A stretch of 64,000 nt of DNA, from positions 1,860,001 through 1,924,000 of the forward strand of contig NZ_CP011308.1 in the NCBI RefSeq assembly GCF_000987835.1, read 5' to 3'. This document shows, in pieces, positions 36,241 to 44,677 of the stretch. The position numbers and the translations under genes are program-made. The notes beneath the pieces are model-generated. The model was not told where the DNA came from. It made no database searches and saw only the letters and a program-made list of their open reading frames with translations. How positions within the stretch are numbered: the stretch's first letter is position 1; each line of letters opens with the position of its first letter. The stretch is from Sulfurovum lithotrophicum (GTDB taxonomy: Bacteria > Campylobacterota > Campylobacteria > Campylobacterales > Sulfurovaceae).

Positions 36241-37418
36241 ATATCTTTTGTAAGTGCATCCTCGATACTTTTGTAAATGGGTGCAATATTTGTACGTATT
36301 TTGATGTGTGTAGGTTTCAGTACCGCGTGCTGCAAAAGCCTTCTCGATAGATTAAAAGCCTCTACAACAGCGATACCTTCCACTGCTTCAAAAATATCTT
36401 TCTGGTTGAAGTAGTGCTTTCCTGAAATGATCTTACATCCAAACTGTGCCGCTTCTGCCGCATTGTGTCCGCCTATGGGTTCAAAAGCACCTCCCAATAT
36501 GACGATATCTGAAATCGCATAAAGGTTGACCAACTCACCTAACAGGTCTACGACTACAATATCACTCTCTATCGTCTTATTTTCTGAATACTTCTGCATG
36601 CTCAGGCCATGTGCTTTGGCAAAAGCTTCAGCCATCTGTACCACCTTCCTAAAACGTTCAGGATGCCTCGGGACCAGAAGCAGCCTGACATTCCCTTCCT
36701 GCTGTTTCAATGCTGCATAGGCTTCAAGGATCAAACTCTCCTCCCCATCATGTGTACTTGCCCCACAGAGAAGCAGACCTTCCGGTTTCACCAGCTGCTT
36801 CGTAGGAGAAGGCAGTTTGGAGAGCTTGATGTTTCCCGTAACCGTTACATTTTTGGCCCCCAGTGACTCAAGGCGTGCTTTGTCTTCATAGGTCTGTGCA
36901 TAGACTTCATCGATATGTTTGAATATCTGTCTGTAAAGCCATGCCATCTTTTGATATTTGGGAAAAGAGCGATCACTCATGCGTGCATTGATGAGCAGTG
37001 TTTTAGCCCCTTTTCGCTTTGCAAGGGCAAAAAGAAGATACCAAAACTCCGCTTCCATGACCAGCAGGACCTTCTGGGGTCTCATCCAGAAAAAGAGCAG
37101 GGGTTCAAAGGGAAGATACCTGCTCTCTTGAGTATAGTCGCGTATAGCATCAAAACCTGTCTGTGTTGTCGTACTCATACGTAAAAGTTCTTCGGGCAAT
37201 GCATCCACAAGCGGTTTGATCGCTTTTGCTTCCCCGAAAGAACATGAGTGGAACCAGACACCATTTGGTTTGAAAGGTTTATTTTTCCATAAAAAGAATC
37301 GTGCAGGAATGGATCGTCGGTATTTGGTTTTGAAGGAAAAAAGAAACAGAAAGGGAATGGCTAAAAAATAAATGAGGAAGGAGAGTAATGAATAAAAAAA
37401 GAAAAATATTTTATCCAC
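36237..37418 (-). CDS. waaA: 3-deoxy-D-manno-octulosonic acid (Kdo) transferase
   Basis: Adds Kdo to lipid A on the cytosolic face. GT-30 family, 393 residues from the GTG at 37418, which lies five bases after GGAG; the ATG further up falls inside a REP-like palindrome. N-terminal membrane helix, then FHSCSFGEAKAIKPL, STTTQTGFDA, GASTHDGEE, LVPRHPERF and GGAFEPIGGHNAAE. Flanked by REP-like elements on both sides. Confidence 0.92.
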   Translation of the reverse strand: MDKIFFFFYSLLSFLIYFLAIPFLFLFSFKTKYRRSIPARFFLWKNKPFKPNGVWFHSCSFGEAKAIKPLVDALPEELLRMSTTTQTGFDAIRDYTQESRYLPFEPLLFFWMRPQKVLLVMEAEFWYLLFALAKRKGAKTLLINARMSDRSFPKYQKMAWLYRQIFKHIDEVYAQTYEDKARLESLGAKNVTVTGNIKLSKLPSPTKQLVKPEGLLLCGASTHDGEESLILEAYAALKQQEGNVRLLLVPRHPERFRKVVQMAEAFAKAHGLSMQKYSENKTIESDIVVVDLLGELVNLYAISDIVILGGAFEPIGGHNAAEAAQFGCKIISGKHYFNQKDIFEAVEGIAVVEAFNLSRRLLQHAVLKPTHIKIRTNIAPIYKSIEDALTKDM

Positions 37419-37433
37419 TCTAACTCCATTCGC

Positions 37434-37492
37434 GTAGGATGGATTCATCCACCATAAGAAGCTATTTCAAAGGTAGGTAAACCCACCCCTAC
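37434..37492. repeat. pair of REP-like palindromes upstream of waaA
   Basis: Plus copy 37434-37453 (GTAGGATGGAT..ATCCACC) and minus copy 37472-37492 (GTAGGGGTGGGT..ACCTACC), head-out as in a BIME. Sits between waaA and the zinc-ribbon gene. Confidence 0.6.
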
Positions 37493-37498
37493 TGTAGC

Positions 37499-38218
37499 TT
37501 ATGCCTCTTCAGTAACTTTTTCAATATAAAGAATTCTGCCGCAGTGAGGACAGTTGACGATCTCGTCACCTCTAATCACTTCTGCATAGCTTTTGTCATT
37601 GAGTTTCATAAAACATCCGTAACATGCCTGTTTCTTTACAGGAACAACTGCGGTATTGCCTGCCCAGATACGGATTTTCTCATAAAAAGAAAGTACCTTC
37701 TGCTCAATGTTTCTGCTGAGTTCTTCTCTCTGAATGAAAAGATCGCTTTTACTTTTTTCGATCTCTGCTTTTTCAAGGGAAACTTCACTGTTGATCTCTG
37801 ACAGTTCAGCAGTCAAAAGCTTCACTTTAGCTTCTGCTTCGGCAAGCAGCTCTTTTTTTGTTTCATTGATAGCCTGAAGTCTTTCGATCTCTTCATTGGC
37901 AAAGGTCATCTTCTCTTTGGCGATATCTTCTTCGAGAGAAAGTGCTTTCATCTCTTTTTCGGTTGAGATCTCTTTGGATTTCTTTACATTGGACGCCAAC
38001 TGTTCATTCAGGAACGTCAGTTGCTCGTTAAAGGCTTTGATCTTCTCTTCGTTATCTTCAATGGCAGAAGTAAGTGCATCCACTTCAGACTGGGCAGCAT
38101 CCAATTTCTTCTGTACTTTTGCTACTTTTTTGTCAGCGGCTTCAAGCTGCGGATTGTAACTGTCGATCGCTTTGTCAATTTTTGAAAGCTCTATCAGTTC
38201 TTGTAAATGTTTGTTCAA
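37499..38218 (-). CDS. flgZ: zinc-ribbon coiled-coil protein (FlgZ/HP0958 type)
   Basis: 239 residues: a long coiled coil (about 20-180) ending in a C4 zinc ribbon, CYGCFMKL..CPHCGRILY. Same plan and gene position as Helicobacter HP0958, which supports RpoN and flagellin mRNA handling. Whether this organism is flagellated cannot be judged here. Confidence 0.85.
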   Translation of the reverse strand: MNKHLQELIELSKIDKAIDSYNPQLEAADKKVAKVQKKLDAAQSEVDALTSAIEDNEEKIKAFNEQLTFLNEQLASNVKKSKEISTEKEMKALSLEEDIAKEKMTFANEEIERLQAINETKKELLAEAEAKVKLLTAELSEINSEVSLEKAEIEKSKSDLFIQREELSRNIEQKVLSFYEKIRIWAGNTAVVPVKKQACYGCFMKLNDKSYAEVIRGDEIVNCPHCGRILYIEKVTEEA

Positions 38219-38249
38219 TCTCTATCCTTTGGGGGTTTTGAGGGTTTTT

Positions 38250-38978
38250 TCAAAGTGTTTCCATATGAAACGGGTTTTTAGAATTCGCAATTATAGCCAA
38301 AATAGGTAAAACTTTCAATTCAGCCAAAAGTACTTCGGCAAAAAAGCACTCGCTTTCATAATGCCCGATGTCCACCATCATCAACTCTTCACTCATAGCT
38401 TTCATTGCATCATGATACTTGATATCACCCGTCAAAAAGCAGTCTGCCTCAACCTCATTCATAAGTGATGCACCCGCTCCAGTGGTCATCGCAATGGATG
38501 TTATCTTCTCTTTTTTGCCGATCACTTTAAGAGTCGGAAGCCGCAGTTTTTCTTTGAGCAAAGCAAGCAGTTCATGGTAGTGCCATTCACCTTCTGTCAT
38601 ACAGATAAAAGGTTCCTGGGATGCCATTTCAAACCCAAGGACTTTTTCGAAAACATAACGGTTCAGGTGCGTCTGGTCAAAGTTGGTATGCAGTGCGATA
38701 AGTGACTGTTTTTTCAGTATCATCTTCTCAAGGAGGTTGGAAGGGTACTTGGCAAAATCAAGCTGCGTAAGGTTACCGAATATCAGCGGATGATGTACTA
38801 CAAAAAGGGTACCTTCTTTGGCTTCTTCTATCATGTCACTGTCGATATCCAGTGAGACGACGATCTGCGGGACCTCACGTTTCATCTCACCGACGATCAG
38901 TCCGGAGTTGTCCCATTTCTCCTGGAGTTCAAAGGGGGAAAGTTTGTCCAGAAAATCATATACTTCCTGTAGCTTCAT
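38250..38978 (-). CDS. Nif3-like dinuclear metal-centre protein
   Basis: 242 residues. The family motifs WDNSGLIVG, FVVHHPLIFG and HTNFDQTHLN, plus the late DIGHYESE, carry the metal ligands. Often annotated GTP cyclohydrolase 1 type 2; true role unclear. Located between the zinc-ribbon gene and glyQ, as in other members of the phylum. Confidence 0.93.
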   Translation of the reverse strand: MKLQEVYDFLDKLSPFELQEKWDNSGLIVGEMKREVPQIVVSLDIDSDMIEEAKEGTLFVVHHPLIFGNLTQLDFAKYPSNLLEKMILKKQSLIALHTNFDQTHLNRYVFEKVLGFEMASQEPFICMTEGEWHYHELLALLKEKLRLPTLKVIGKKEKITSIAMTTGAGASLMNEVEADCFLTGDIKYHDAMKAMSEELMMVDIGHYESECFFAEVLLAELKVLPILAIIANSKNPFHMETL

Positions 38979-38989
38979 ATTATTCCTTC

Positions 38990-39065
38990 GTAGGGTGCTG
39001 TGCCCTCACAGCACCTTTCTATTGATATATTATTTCATTGGTGCCGTCAGGGGACAGCACCCTAC
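38990..39065. repeat. BIME: two head-out REP-like palindromes
   Basis: Left copy 38990-39015 and right copy 39040-39065, 22 of 26 bases the same after inversion, around an AT-rich spacer. The left copy is identical to 61089-61114 on the opposite strand. Between Nif3 and glyQ. Confidence 0.8.
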
Positions 39066-39078
39066 AATAATCCGCAAT

Positions 39079-39963
39079 CTATGTACCACGTACTCTTTGG
39101 TTACGCTCCTCTTCCTGCGCTTTATACAACTGCGCACAACCGATGGAAAGCTCACGCACTTTCAGAATGTAGTTCTGTCTCTGCGCCTGAGAGATCGCTT
39201 TTCTGGCATCCAGTACATTGAAGGCATGCGATGCGATCATACACTGGTCATAGGCAGGAAGCGGTAGTCCTGCTTCAAGACAGAGCTTGCACTCATTACT
39301 GGCATCTTCGAAATGTTGAAAAAGTTTTTCTACCGTTGCAACTTCAAAGTGGTATTTGGAAAATTCATATTCGCTCTCTTTGTGCACATCCGCATAAGTC
39401 GTCACTTCATCACCATTCCTGTTCCAAACGATGTCAAATACCGACTCCACCCCCTGAAGGTACATTGCCAGTCTCTCGGTACCGTAAGTGATCTCCACGG
39501 CTACCGGATCGCAGGTGATCCCTCCTACCTGCTGAAAGTAGGTGAATTGTGTCACTTCCATACCGTCAAGCCAGACTTCCCAGCCAAGGCCCCAGGCACC
39601 CAGTGTCGGTGATTCCCAGTTATCCTCGACAAAACGGATATCATGTTCTTTGAGGTTGAGGCCAAGATACTCCAAGGATTTAAGGTAAAGCTCCTGGATA
39701 TTGTCCGGACTCGGCTTGATCAATGCCTGGAACTGGTAGTAGGCACCAAGCCTGTTAGGGTTTTCTCCGTAACGTCCGTCGGTCGGACGACGCGACGGTG
39801 CCACGTAGGCAGCTGCCCACGGCTTTGAATCCAAACTTCTCAGCAGTGTAGCAGGGTGAAAGGTCCCTGCTCCCGCCGGAATATCATACGGCTGGACAAT
39901 ATTGCATCCCTGCTCTGCCCAGTATTGTTGGAGTTTTAGTAATAGTTCACTAAATGTTAGCAT
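39079..39963 (-). CDS. glyQ: glycyl-tRNA synthetase alpha subunit
   Basis: Catalytic subunit of the alpha2beta2 bacterial GlyRS. 294 residues: [43 protein letters not shown]. The start overlaps the stop of the nuclease-like gene by seven bases, and its ribosome site (AAGGAA) lies inside that gene. The beta subunit is not in the window. Confidence 0.96.
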   Translation of the reverse strand: MLTFSELLLKLQQYWAEQGCNIVQPYDIPAGAGTFHPATLLRSLDSKPWAAAYVAPSRRPTDGRYGENPNRLGAYYQFQALIKPSPDNIQELYLKSLEYLGLNLKEHDIRFVEDNWESPTLGAWGLGWEVWLDGMEVTQFTYFQQVGGITCDPVAVEITYGTERLAMYLQGVESVFDIVWNRNGDEVTTYADVHKESEYEFSKYHFEVATVEKLFQHFEDASNECKLCLEAGLPLPAYDQCMIASHAFNVLDARKAISQAQRQNYILKVRELSIGCAQLYKAQEEERNQRVRGT

Positions 39964-40478
39964 GCTAATTCCTTTTTAAAATGTTTTTTGTATTCATGTG
40001 TAAACCATTGAACGTCATTCGTATATATTTCATCAAAGTATTCACCTTTATATCTCTCTAAACCGAACTGTACTTCATTCTTTTCAATTCCACGTCGCCA
40101 CCGTGCTACACCATCTTTATATACTACACAATAAATAAATTTATACTCTCTTTTATTTACACTATTATCAGAGAATATTTCTTCGAGTACGGTCTTTCCA
40201 TTAGTTAACTTTTTAGTTATTTGTTCCCTATCAATTTCACTGTATTTTTGATTTTTAAACTCAATACAATAAACTTTTTCCCCATCTATTAAAAGAGCAT
40301 CATAAGAAGCAGGCTGTTTTGTTGGGTATTGCTCTTTAACAATTTTATCAAAATCATAAACAAGTTGACTTTCATCTTGACACAAATAGATACTATTTTT
40401 ATTATCAAAGCTAGTCTCTTTAAGAGTAGACACTTGTACAGAGAAATTAGACTCAAAAATAAATGTAGCATCAGCCAT
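39957..40478 (-). CDS. putative PD-(D/E)XK-type nuclease of a two-gene cassette
   Basis: 173 residues from the ATG at 40478, which overlaps the ATPase stop by eight bases. The middle shows an Asp60 in ASYDALLI, then after a turn Glu73-x-Lys75 in YCIEFKNQ, the spacing and beta-strand context of a PD-(D/E)XK nuclease core. The rest is Lys/Glu/Tyr-rich and unknown to me. Base composition is far lower in GC than the flanking genes, as is the ATPase gene, suggesting shared transfer. Function inferred from motif and partner. Confidence 0.6.
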   Translation of the reverse strand: MADATFIFESNFSVQVSTLKETSFDNKNSIYLCQDESQLVYDFDKIVKEQYPTKQPASYDALLIDGEKVYCIEFKNQKYSEIDREQITKKLTNGKTVLEEIFSDNSVNKREYKFIYCVVYKDGVARWRRGIEKNEVQFGLERYKGEYFDEIYTNDVQWFTHEYKKHFKKELAC

Positions 40479-41835
40479 TTTGCAACTTTTCGCTATCCAT
40501 TTCATCAAACACATCAAATGGCTCAGATAATTTCTCAAAAATTTTTGATAAAGTATCTGAATTGTTATTATCTACTTTATTAATATTTCCATTTTCTGCT
40601 AAATAAAAATCTGCCGTAATCTTTTCTCTTTCACTATATCGTTGCAGAGCTTCAATCATATAAGGGCTATGTGAAGTAACCAGTACTGTAATATTAGCTT
40701 TCACTAAGTTTGTAATCAATTCTGCGTATTTTATTTGCCACTTTGGATGCAAATGGACTTCAGGTTCATCTAAAATTAACAAAGATCTCTCATCAATGAA
40801 CCCACTTTTTACTAACATTTGAATAATCCCAAAAGATTTAATCCCTGTTGCAGTGTTAATACTATTAAAAGTTTCTCCATTTGCTGAAATAAAAATAAAG
40901 TCTTTTGCTTTTTTGTTGTACTTAATATTACCTTTGATAATTCCAAATAATTGATTTACTAAATCATCTGTCGTTTCATCACTAAAAAACATATCAAAAT
41001 CTGAAAAATCTTCAATATAAACTGACTCTTTTAATTTCGAAATTAAATCTTTAACATGCAATGTTGTATTAGGTCTTTTGTTCAATAAAATTCTGTCATC
41101 TTTCTCTACTTCTTCAAAGTATGTTTTTGAATTTTCTATTGATTCAAATAACTGCAACAAGACCGGTGTTTCGATAAAAGAAGCATCCGTAAAATAAAGC
41201 TCATCATAGATATGAAAATGTTTAACTTTATTCTTTGACATTTCAACATCAAAAATTATATTCTCGCCCTCTGTTCCCTTAATAAAAGAAGATTTTTGAT
41301 CAAAATTTTGATTAGTTACTTTCCCTTTAAATTCTGAAATCAAAACTTTTTGAAATGCTCTCTTCTGAATTTCAGTTTTATTTTCTTTTGTTAATGCAAT
41401 TTTTTTTAAATCCAATAATTTTTTTTCCGACTCAATGATTAGTGAAGCATCTTTTGTTTCTATCGAATCAAACAATGATTGTTGTTTCAATGTATCTAAG
41501 ATTTTTAATCTTTCATCAATGGCGTTAATTAAAGAAGTTCTTTTAATATCTCTTATAAATGCTGGGGGATAAAAAATTTTTCTTATTTCAATATTCTTTG
41601 AATAATCAACTTTTCGTCGTAATTGAAAATAATTTTTTTCAATTAAAGAAAATATTCTTTCTTCTTTGCCTTCCTCTAAATCTTCTTTATATCTACTACT
41701 TGCTTTTATGATAGAAAATATTATCTTTCCAACTGTACTTTTACCAGTATTATTTTCTCCAGCTATTACAGTAAGCCCATCTAACTTAACATTAGCTTCC
41801 TTAATCATACCGATATTTTTTAACTGAAATTCCAT
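40471..41835 (-). CDS. ABC/OLD-type AAA ATPase of a two-gene cassette
   Basis: 454 residues. Walker A GENNTGKST (26-34), signature-like ATGIKSFG (329-336), Walker B SLLILDEPEVHLHP (351-364) and H-loop TSHSPYM (387-393), with about 290 residues of mostly helical insertion between the ends of the ATP site: the SMC/OLD-type layout of defence ATPases (AAA_15/AAA_21). No Toprim domain follows; instead a separate nuclease-like gene overlaps it. GC is roughly 25-30 percent against about 45 in neighbours. Starts 26 bases after purE. Confidence 0.85.
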   Translation of the reverse strand: MEFQLKNIGMIKEANVKLDGLTVIAGENNTGKSTVGKIIFSIIKASSRYKEDLEEGKEERIFSLIEKNYFQLRRKVDYSKNIEIRKIFYPPAFIRDIKRTSLINAIDERLKILDTLKQQSLFDSIETKDASLIIESEKKLLDLKKIALTKENKTEIQKRAFQKVLISEFKGKVTNQNFDQKSSFIKGTEGENIIFDVEMSKNKVKHFHIYDELYFTDASFIETPVLLQLFESIENSKTYFEEVEKDDRILLNKRPNTTLHVKDLISKLKESVYIEDFSDFDMFFSDETTDDLVNQLFGIIKGNIKYNKKAKDFIFISANGETFNSINTATGIKSFGIIQMLVKSGFIDERSLLILDEPEVHLHPKWQIKYAELITNLVKANITVLVTSHSPYMIEALQRYSEREKITADFYLAENGNINKVDNNNSDTLSKIFEKLSEPFDVFDEMDSEKLQNG

Positions 41836-41861
41836 ACCTACCCTTTATTTGCAATATACAA

Positions 41862-42356
41862 TTACAGTATCGTTTCGATCTCGGAAGAGTCAAGCTCTAC
41901 TTTCTTTGCTTTGGAAATACGGTCTTCCTGAAGCTTGACTTTGAGCTCATCATCCTGAAGTGCCATGATCTGGATAGCAAGGTAGGCCGCATTGACCGCA
42001 CCTGCCTTACCGATGGCTACAGTTCCGACAGGCATTCCGCCCGGCATCATGACTGTACTGAGAAGGGCATCTTCTCCTCTAAGCGGTCCGCTCTCCATTG
42101 GTACGCCCAGTACCGGCTTGATCGTACTTGCTGCAAGAGCACCCGCAAGGTGTGCCGCCATTCCCGCTGCCGCAATAAATACCTGCGTACCCTTTTCTTC
42201 AGCTTCTTTGATGTAGTTCTTTGTTCTTTCCGGAGACCTGTGTGCCGAAGAGATGATCATCTCATAAGGTACACCGAACTTTTCCAGGGTCTTTGCACTC
42301 TCTTCCATAATAGTGTAGTCGCTTTTGCTTCCCATTACGATCGATACGAATTTCAT
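41862..42356 (-). CDS. purE: N5-carboxyaminoimidazole ribonucleotide mutase
   Basis: 164 residues from the ATG after AAGGAAGC at 42356. Class I PurE motifs: VMGSKSDY, SAHRSPERT, AAAGMAAHLAG, and MPGGMPVGTVAIG. De novo purine step. 10 bases after trhP. Confidence 0.96.
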   Translation of the reverse strand: MKFVSIVMGSKSDYTIMEESAKTLEKFGVPYEMIISSAHRSPERTKNYIKEAEEKGTQVFIAAAGMAAHLAGALAASTIKPVLGVPMESGPLRGEDALLSTVMMPGGMPVGTVAIGKAGAVNAAYLAIQIMALQDDELKVKLQEDRISKAKKVELDSSEIETIL

Positions 42357-42366
42357 TTGCTTCCTT

Positions 42367-43707
42367 TTATGTTGATTTTGGTTCAAGATTCATAGGAGTG
42401 GACTCCTCTATGAGCCCTTTTTTCTCCAGTGCCTCGGCGATCTTTCTTCGAAGAATCGTATAGCCCGGTAAAGGCGTAGGCAGAACCAGTGCATTCAGAT
42501 TACCGCTGTGTACGCATTCCAGTTCTTTGCCGTCGACTGTGACGATCTTTTTGAACGTCAGCCAGTACTGTCCGTTGACCTCATCTATCTTTCCATATTC
42601 ATTGTCGACGAGTTCCACACTTGCTCCCACAGGCAGAACGATCTCAACAGAGTCGCCTGCACAGGTCTTGTCCTTGCATCGCCATGTCGTACCATCTTCT
42701 CCAACAAGCCCGGCCACCTGATGTGTTCCGTACTGGATGGAAAATTCATGAGACTCAGCATCGCTCTTTTCGAAGGGACGCGAGGTCAGGTAGGCATCGG
42801 TAAATCCGCGGTTCTGTGTAGTATTCAGCTCTCTCTGGTAGCGTGAAGCATCAAAGTCTTTGGTATAGTAGTCATCGATGGCATGACGGTACGCCTTTGT
42901 AACCACCCCTGCATAATAGGGTGACTTTGTACGACCTTCGATCTTAAGAGAGTCGATCACACCGCTGTCAAGTATCTCATCGATATGCGAAGCCATGTTC
43001 ATATCTTTGGCATTCATGATATAGGTTCCGATCCCCTCTTCCTCATCGAGTCTGAAGGTCGTCCCGCTTTCGGGATTGTGGGCATAAACTTCATAGGGGA
43101 AACGGCAGTCGTTCGCACAGGAACCTCTGTTGGGAACGCGCCCTGTCTGCAAAGCCGAGATAAGACAGCGTCCCGAGTAGGCGAAGCACATCGAACCGTG
43201 CACAAAGACTTCGAGTTCCAGATCGGGGATCACCGATTTGATCGCTTCACAGTCTTTAAGGCTGATCTCACGTGCCACGATGATACGCTTCACACCCAGA
43301 TCATAATAAACCTCCGCATCCATTGCATTCATAACGTTGGCCTGTGTAGAGAGGTGAATGGGAATATCCGGTGCGATCCTTTTGGCGATCTTGACTACCC
43401 CGGGACTTGAGACGATAAGCGCATCAGGCTTCAGCTCTGCCATTTTGGCGATGTGGTTCTCATAAAGCCTTATCTGCGAATTGAACGGAAAGGAGTTGAC
43501 CGTACAGTAGACCTTCTTGCCTCTCTCATGGGCATAGGCTATCCCTTGGGCAAAAGAATCCATGTCAAACTCTTTTCCCGAACGGATACGCAGAGAGAAA
43601 GTGCTGGTACCGCCATAGACGGCATCTGCCCCGTAGTTGAGTGCGATCTTCATCTTTTCAAGGTTTCCTGCGGGTGCTAAAAGTTCTACTTTGTTATGTG
43701 CTGTCAT
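42367..43707 (-). CDS. trhP: U32-family protein, TrhP-type tRNA hydroxylation enzyme
   Basis: 446 residues. VFVHGSMCFAYSGRCLIS with further Cys (NRGSCANDCRFPY) forms the [4Fe-4S] set of YegQ/TrhP proteins, which hydroxylate U34 of tRNAs using prephenate. Often called peptidase U32; the peptidase role is doubtful. Heads the operon trhP-purE-(cassette)-glyQ. Divergent from the PHP gene. Confidence 0.85.
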   Translation of the reverse strand: MTAHNKVELLAPAGNLEKMKIALNYGADAVYGGTSTFSLRIRSGKEFDMDSFAQGIAYAHERGKKVYCTVNSFPFNSQIRLYENHIAKMAELKPDALIVSSPGVVKIAKRIAPDIPIHLSTQANVMNAMDAEVYYDLGVKRIIVAREISLKDCEAIKSVIPDLELEVFVHGSMCFAYSGRCLISALQTGRVPNRGSCANDCRFPYEVYAHNPESGTTFRLDEEEGIGTYIMNAKDMNMASHIDEILDSGVIDSLKIEGRTKSPYYAGVVTKAYRHAIDDYYTKDFDASRYQRELNTTQNRGFTDAYLTSRPFEKSDAESHEFSIQYGTHQVAGLVGEDGTTWRCKDKTCAGDSVEIVLPVGASVELVDNEYGKIDEVNGQYWLTFKKIVTVDGKELECVHSGNLNALVLPTPLPGYTILRRKIAEALEKKGLIEESTPMNLEPKST

Positions 43708-43803
43708 TCCTATCCTAACTGTTCAATCGTGCGCAGGCTGGGTTTGCCCACTGATAAATGGCTCTTATTTTACCCTATTAGTAGTAAAGAACAGTTTTTA
43801 TGC

Positions 43804-43809
43804 TAAAAT
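43804..43809 (+). promoter_or_regulatory. extended -10 box very close to the PHP gene start
   Basis: TATGCTAAAAT with the -10 hexamer ending seven bases before the ATG at 43816, and no Shine-Dalgarno sequence in between. A transcript from here would be leaderless. Confidence 0.4.
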
Positions 43810-43815
43810 CATCAC

Positions 43816-44607
43816 ATGAATAAAAGAACACGAATAGATTTGCACAACCATACAGCACGCTGCAACCACGCTGAAGGCACTATTGATGAATACATCCAAA
43901 AAGCCATCGATCTCGGCATTGATATCTACGGTTTCTCTGAGCATGCCCCGATGGATTTTGATGAAAAATACCGCCTGCCTTTGTGTGATATGGATGCCTA
44001 TGTCAATGATGTACTCTCTGCCAAAGAGAGGTACAAAGACCAGATCAAGATACTGCTCGGATATGAAGTGGACTGGCTTCCCGGACATATGGAGAAGAAT
44101 GTACTTAATGCCGATGTGGATTACCTCATCGGTTCGGTACACTTCATCGATAAGTGGAGTTTTGACAACCCGGAATTCATAGGCGGCTGGAAGAACAGGG
44201 ATATCGACGAAATATGGCAAGCCTATTTCGAAGCGACCAAGGCGATGGCCGATTCGGGAAAATTTGACATTGTCGGGCACCTGGATCTCATTAAGGTCTT
44301 CAAGTATCTCCCAAAGACCGATACCCGAATTCTTGCAAAAGAGGCACTTCAGAGCATTAAAAAGTCCAAGATGGTCATAGAGCTTAATACCGCCGGACTG
44401 CGTAAACCCATTGGCGAGATATACCCCTCAAAAGCACTGCTTCAGGAAGCCTATGCATTAGATATCCCCATTACTTTTTCTTCGGATGCACACAGTGTGG
44501 AGCAGGTGGGATTTGCTTATGAGAAGGCTGTAGCACTTGCAAAAGAGATCGGATACACCAAAGCTGTTACTTTTGAAGGCCGTGATAGGGAATTGGTTAT
44601 TTTTTAG
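43816..44607 (+). CDS. PHP-family histidinol-phosphatase
   Basis: 263 residues. Metal ligands: DLHNHTARCNH, SEHAPMD, GYEVDW, SVHFID, GHLDLIK, SSDAHSVEQ. Sequence fits HisK/HisJ histidinol phosphate phosphatase (histidine synthesis), although other phosphoester substrates are possible. Lacks a ribosome site before its ATG. 70 bases before glnA. Confidence 0.85.
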   Translation: MNKRTRIDLHNHTARCNHAEGTIDEYIQKAIDLGIDIYGFSEHAPMDFDEKYRLPLCDMDAYVNDVLSAKERYKDQIKILLGYEVDWLPGHMEKNVLNADVDYLIGSVHFIDKWSFDNPEFIGGWKNRDIDEIWQAYFEATKAMADSGKFDIVGHLDLIKVFKYLPKTDTRILAKEALQSIKKSKMVIELNTAGLRKPIGEIYPSKALLQEAYALDIPITFSSDAHSVEQVGFAYEKAVALAKEIGYTKAVTFEGRDRELVIF

Positions 44608-44641
44608 GCAAAAAATCTGAAAAAACTTAATGATTAGTGGC

Positions 44642-44647
44642 TATAAT
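44642..44647 (+). promoter_or_regulatory. extended -10 promoter for glnA
   Basis: GGCTATAAT, 30 bases before the glnA ATG; ribosome site AGGAGA. No sigma-54 -24/-12 pair is seen. Confidence 0.6.
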
Positions 44648-44677
44648 AGTAGATACTAAAATTTATAGGAGAAATTA

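Noticed and set aside
36222-39065. CRISPR array from the many short palindromes
   Set aside because: Copies are not evenly spaced, lie in both orientations at gene ends, and no spacers or cas genes are present.
43727-43760. Further REP copy before trhP
   Set aside because: GCAG plus TGGG/CCCA is visible but the stem is short and broken; too weak to add to the family.
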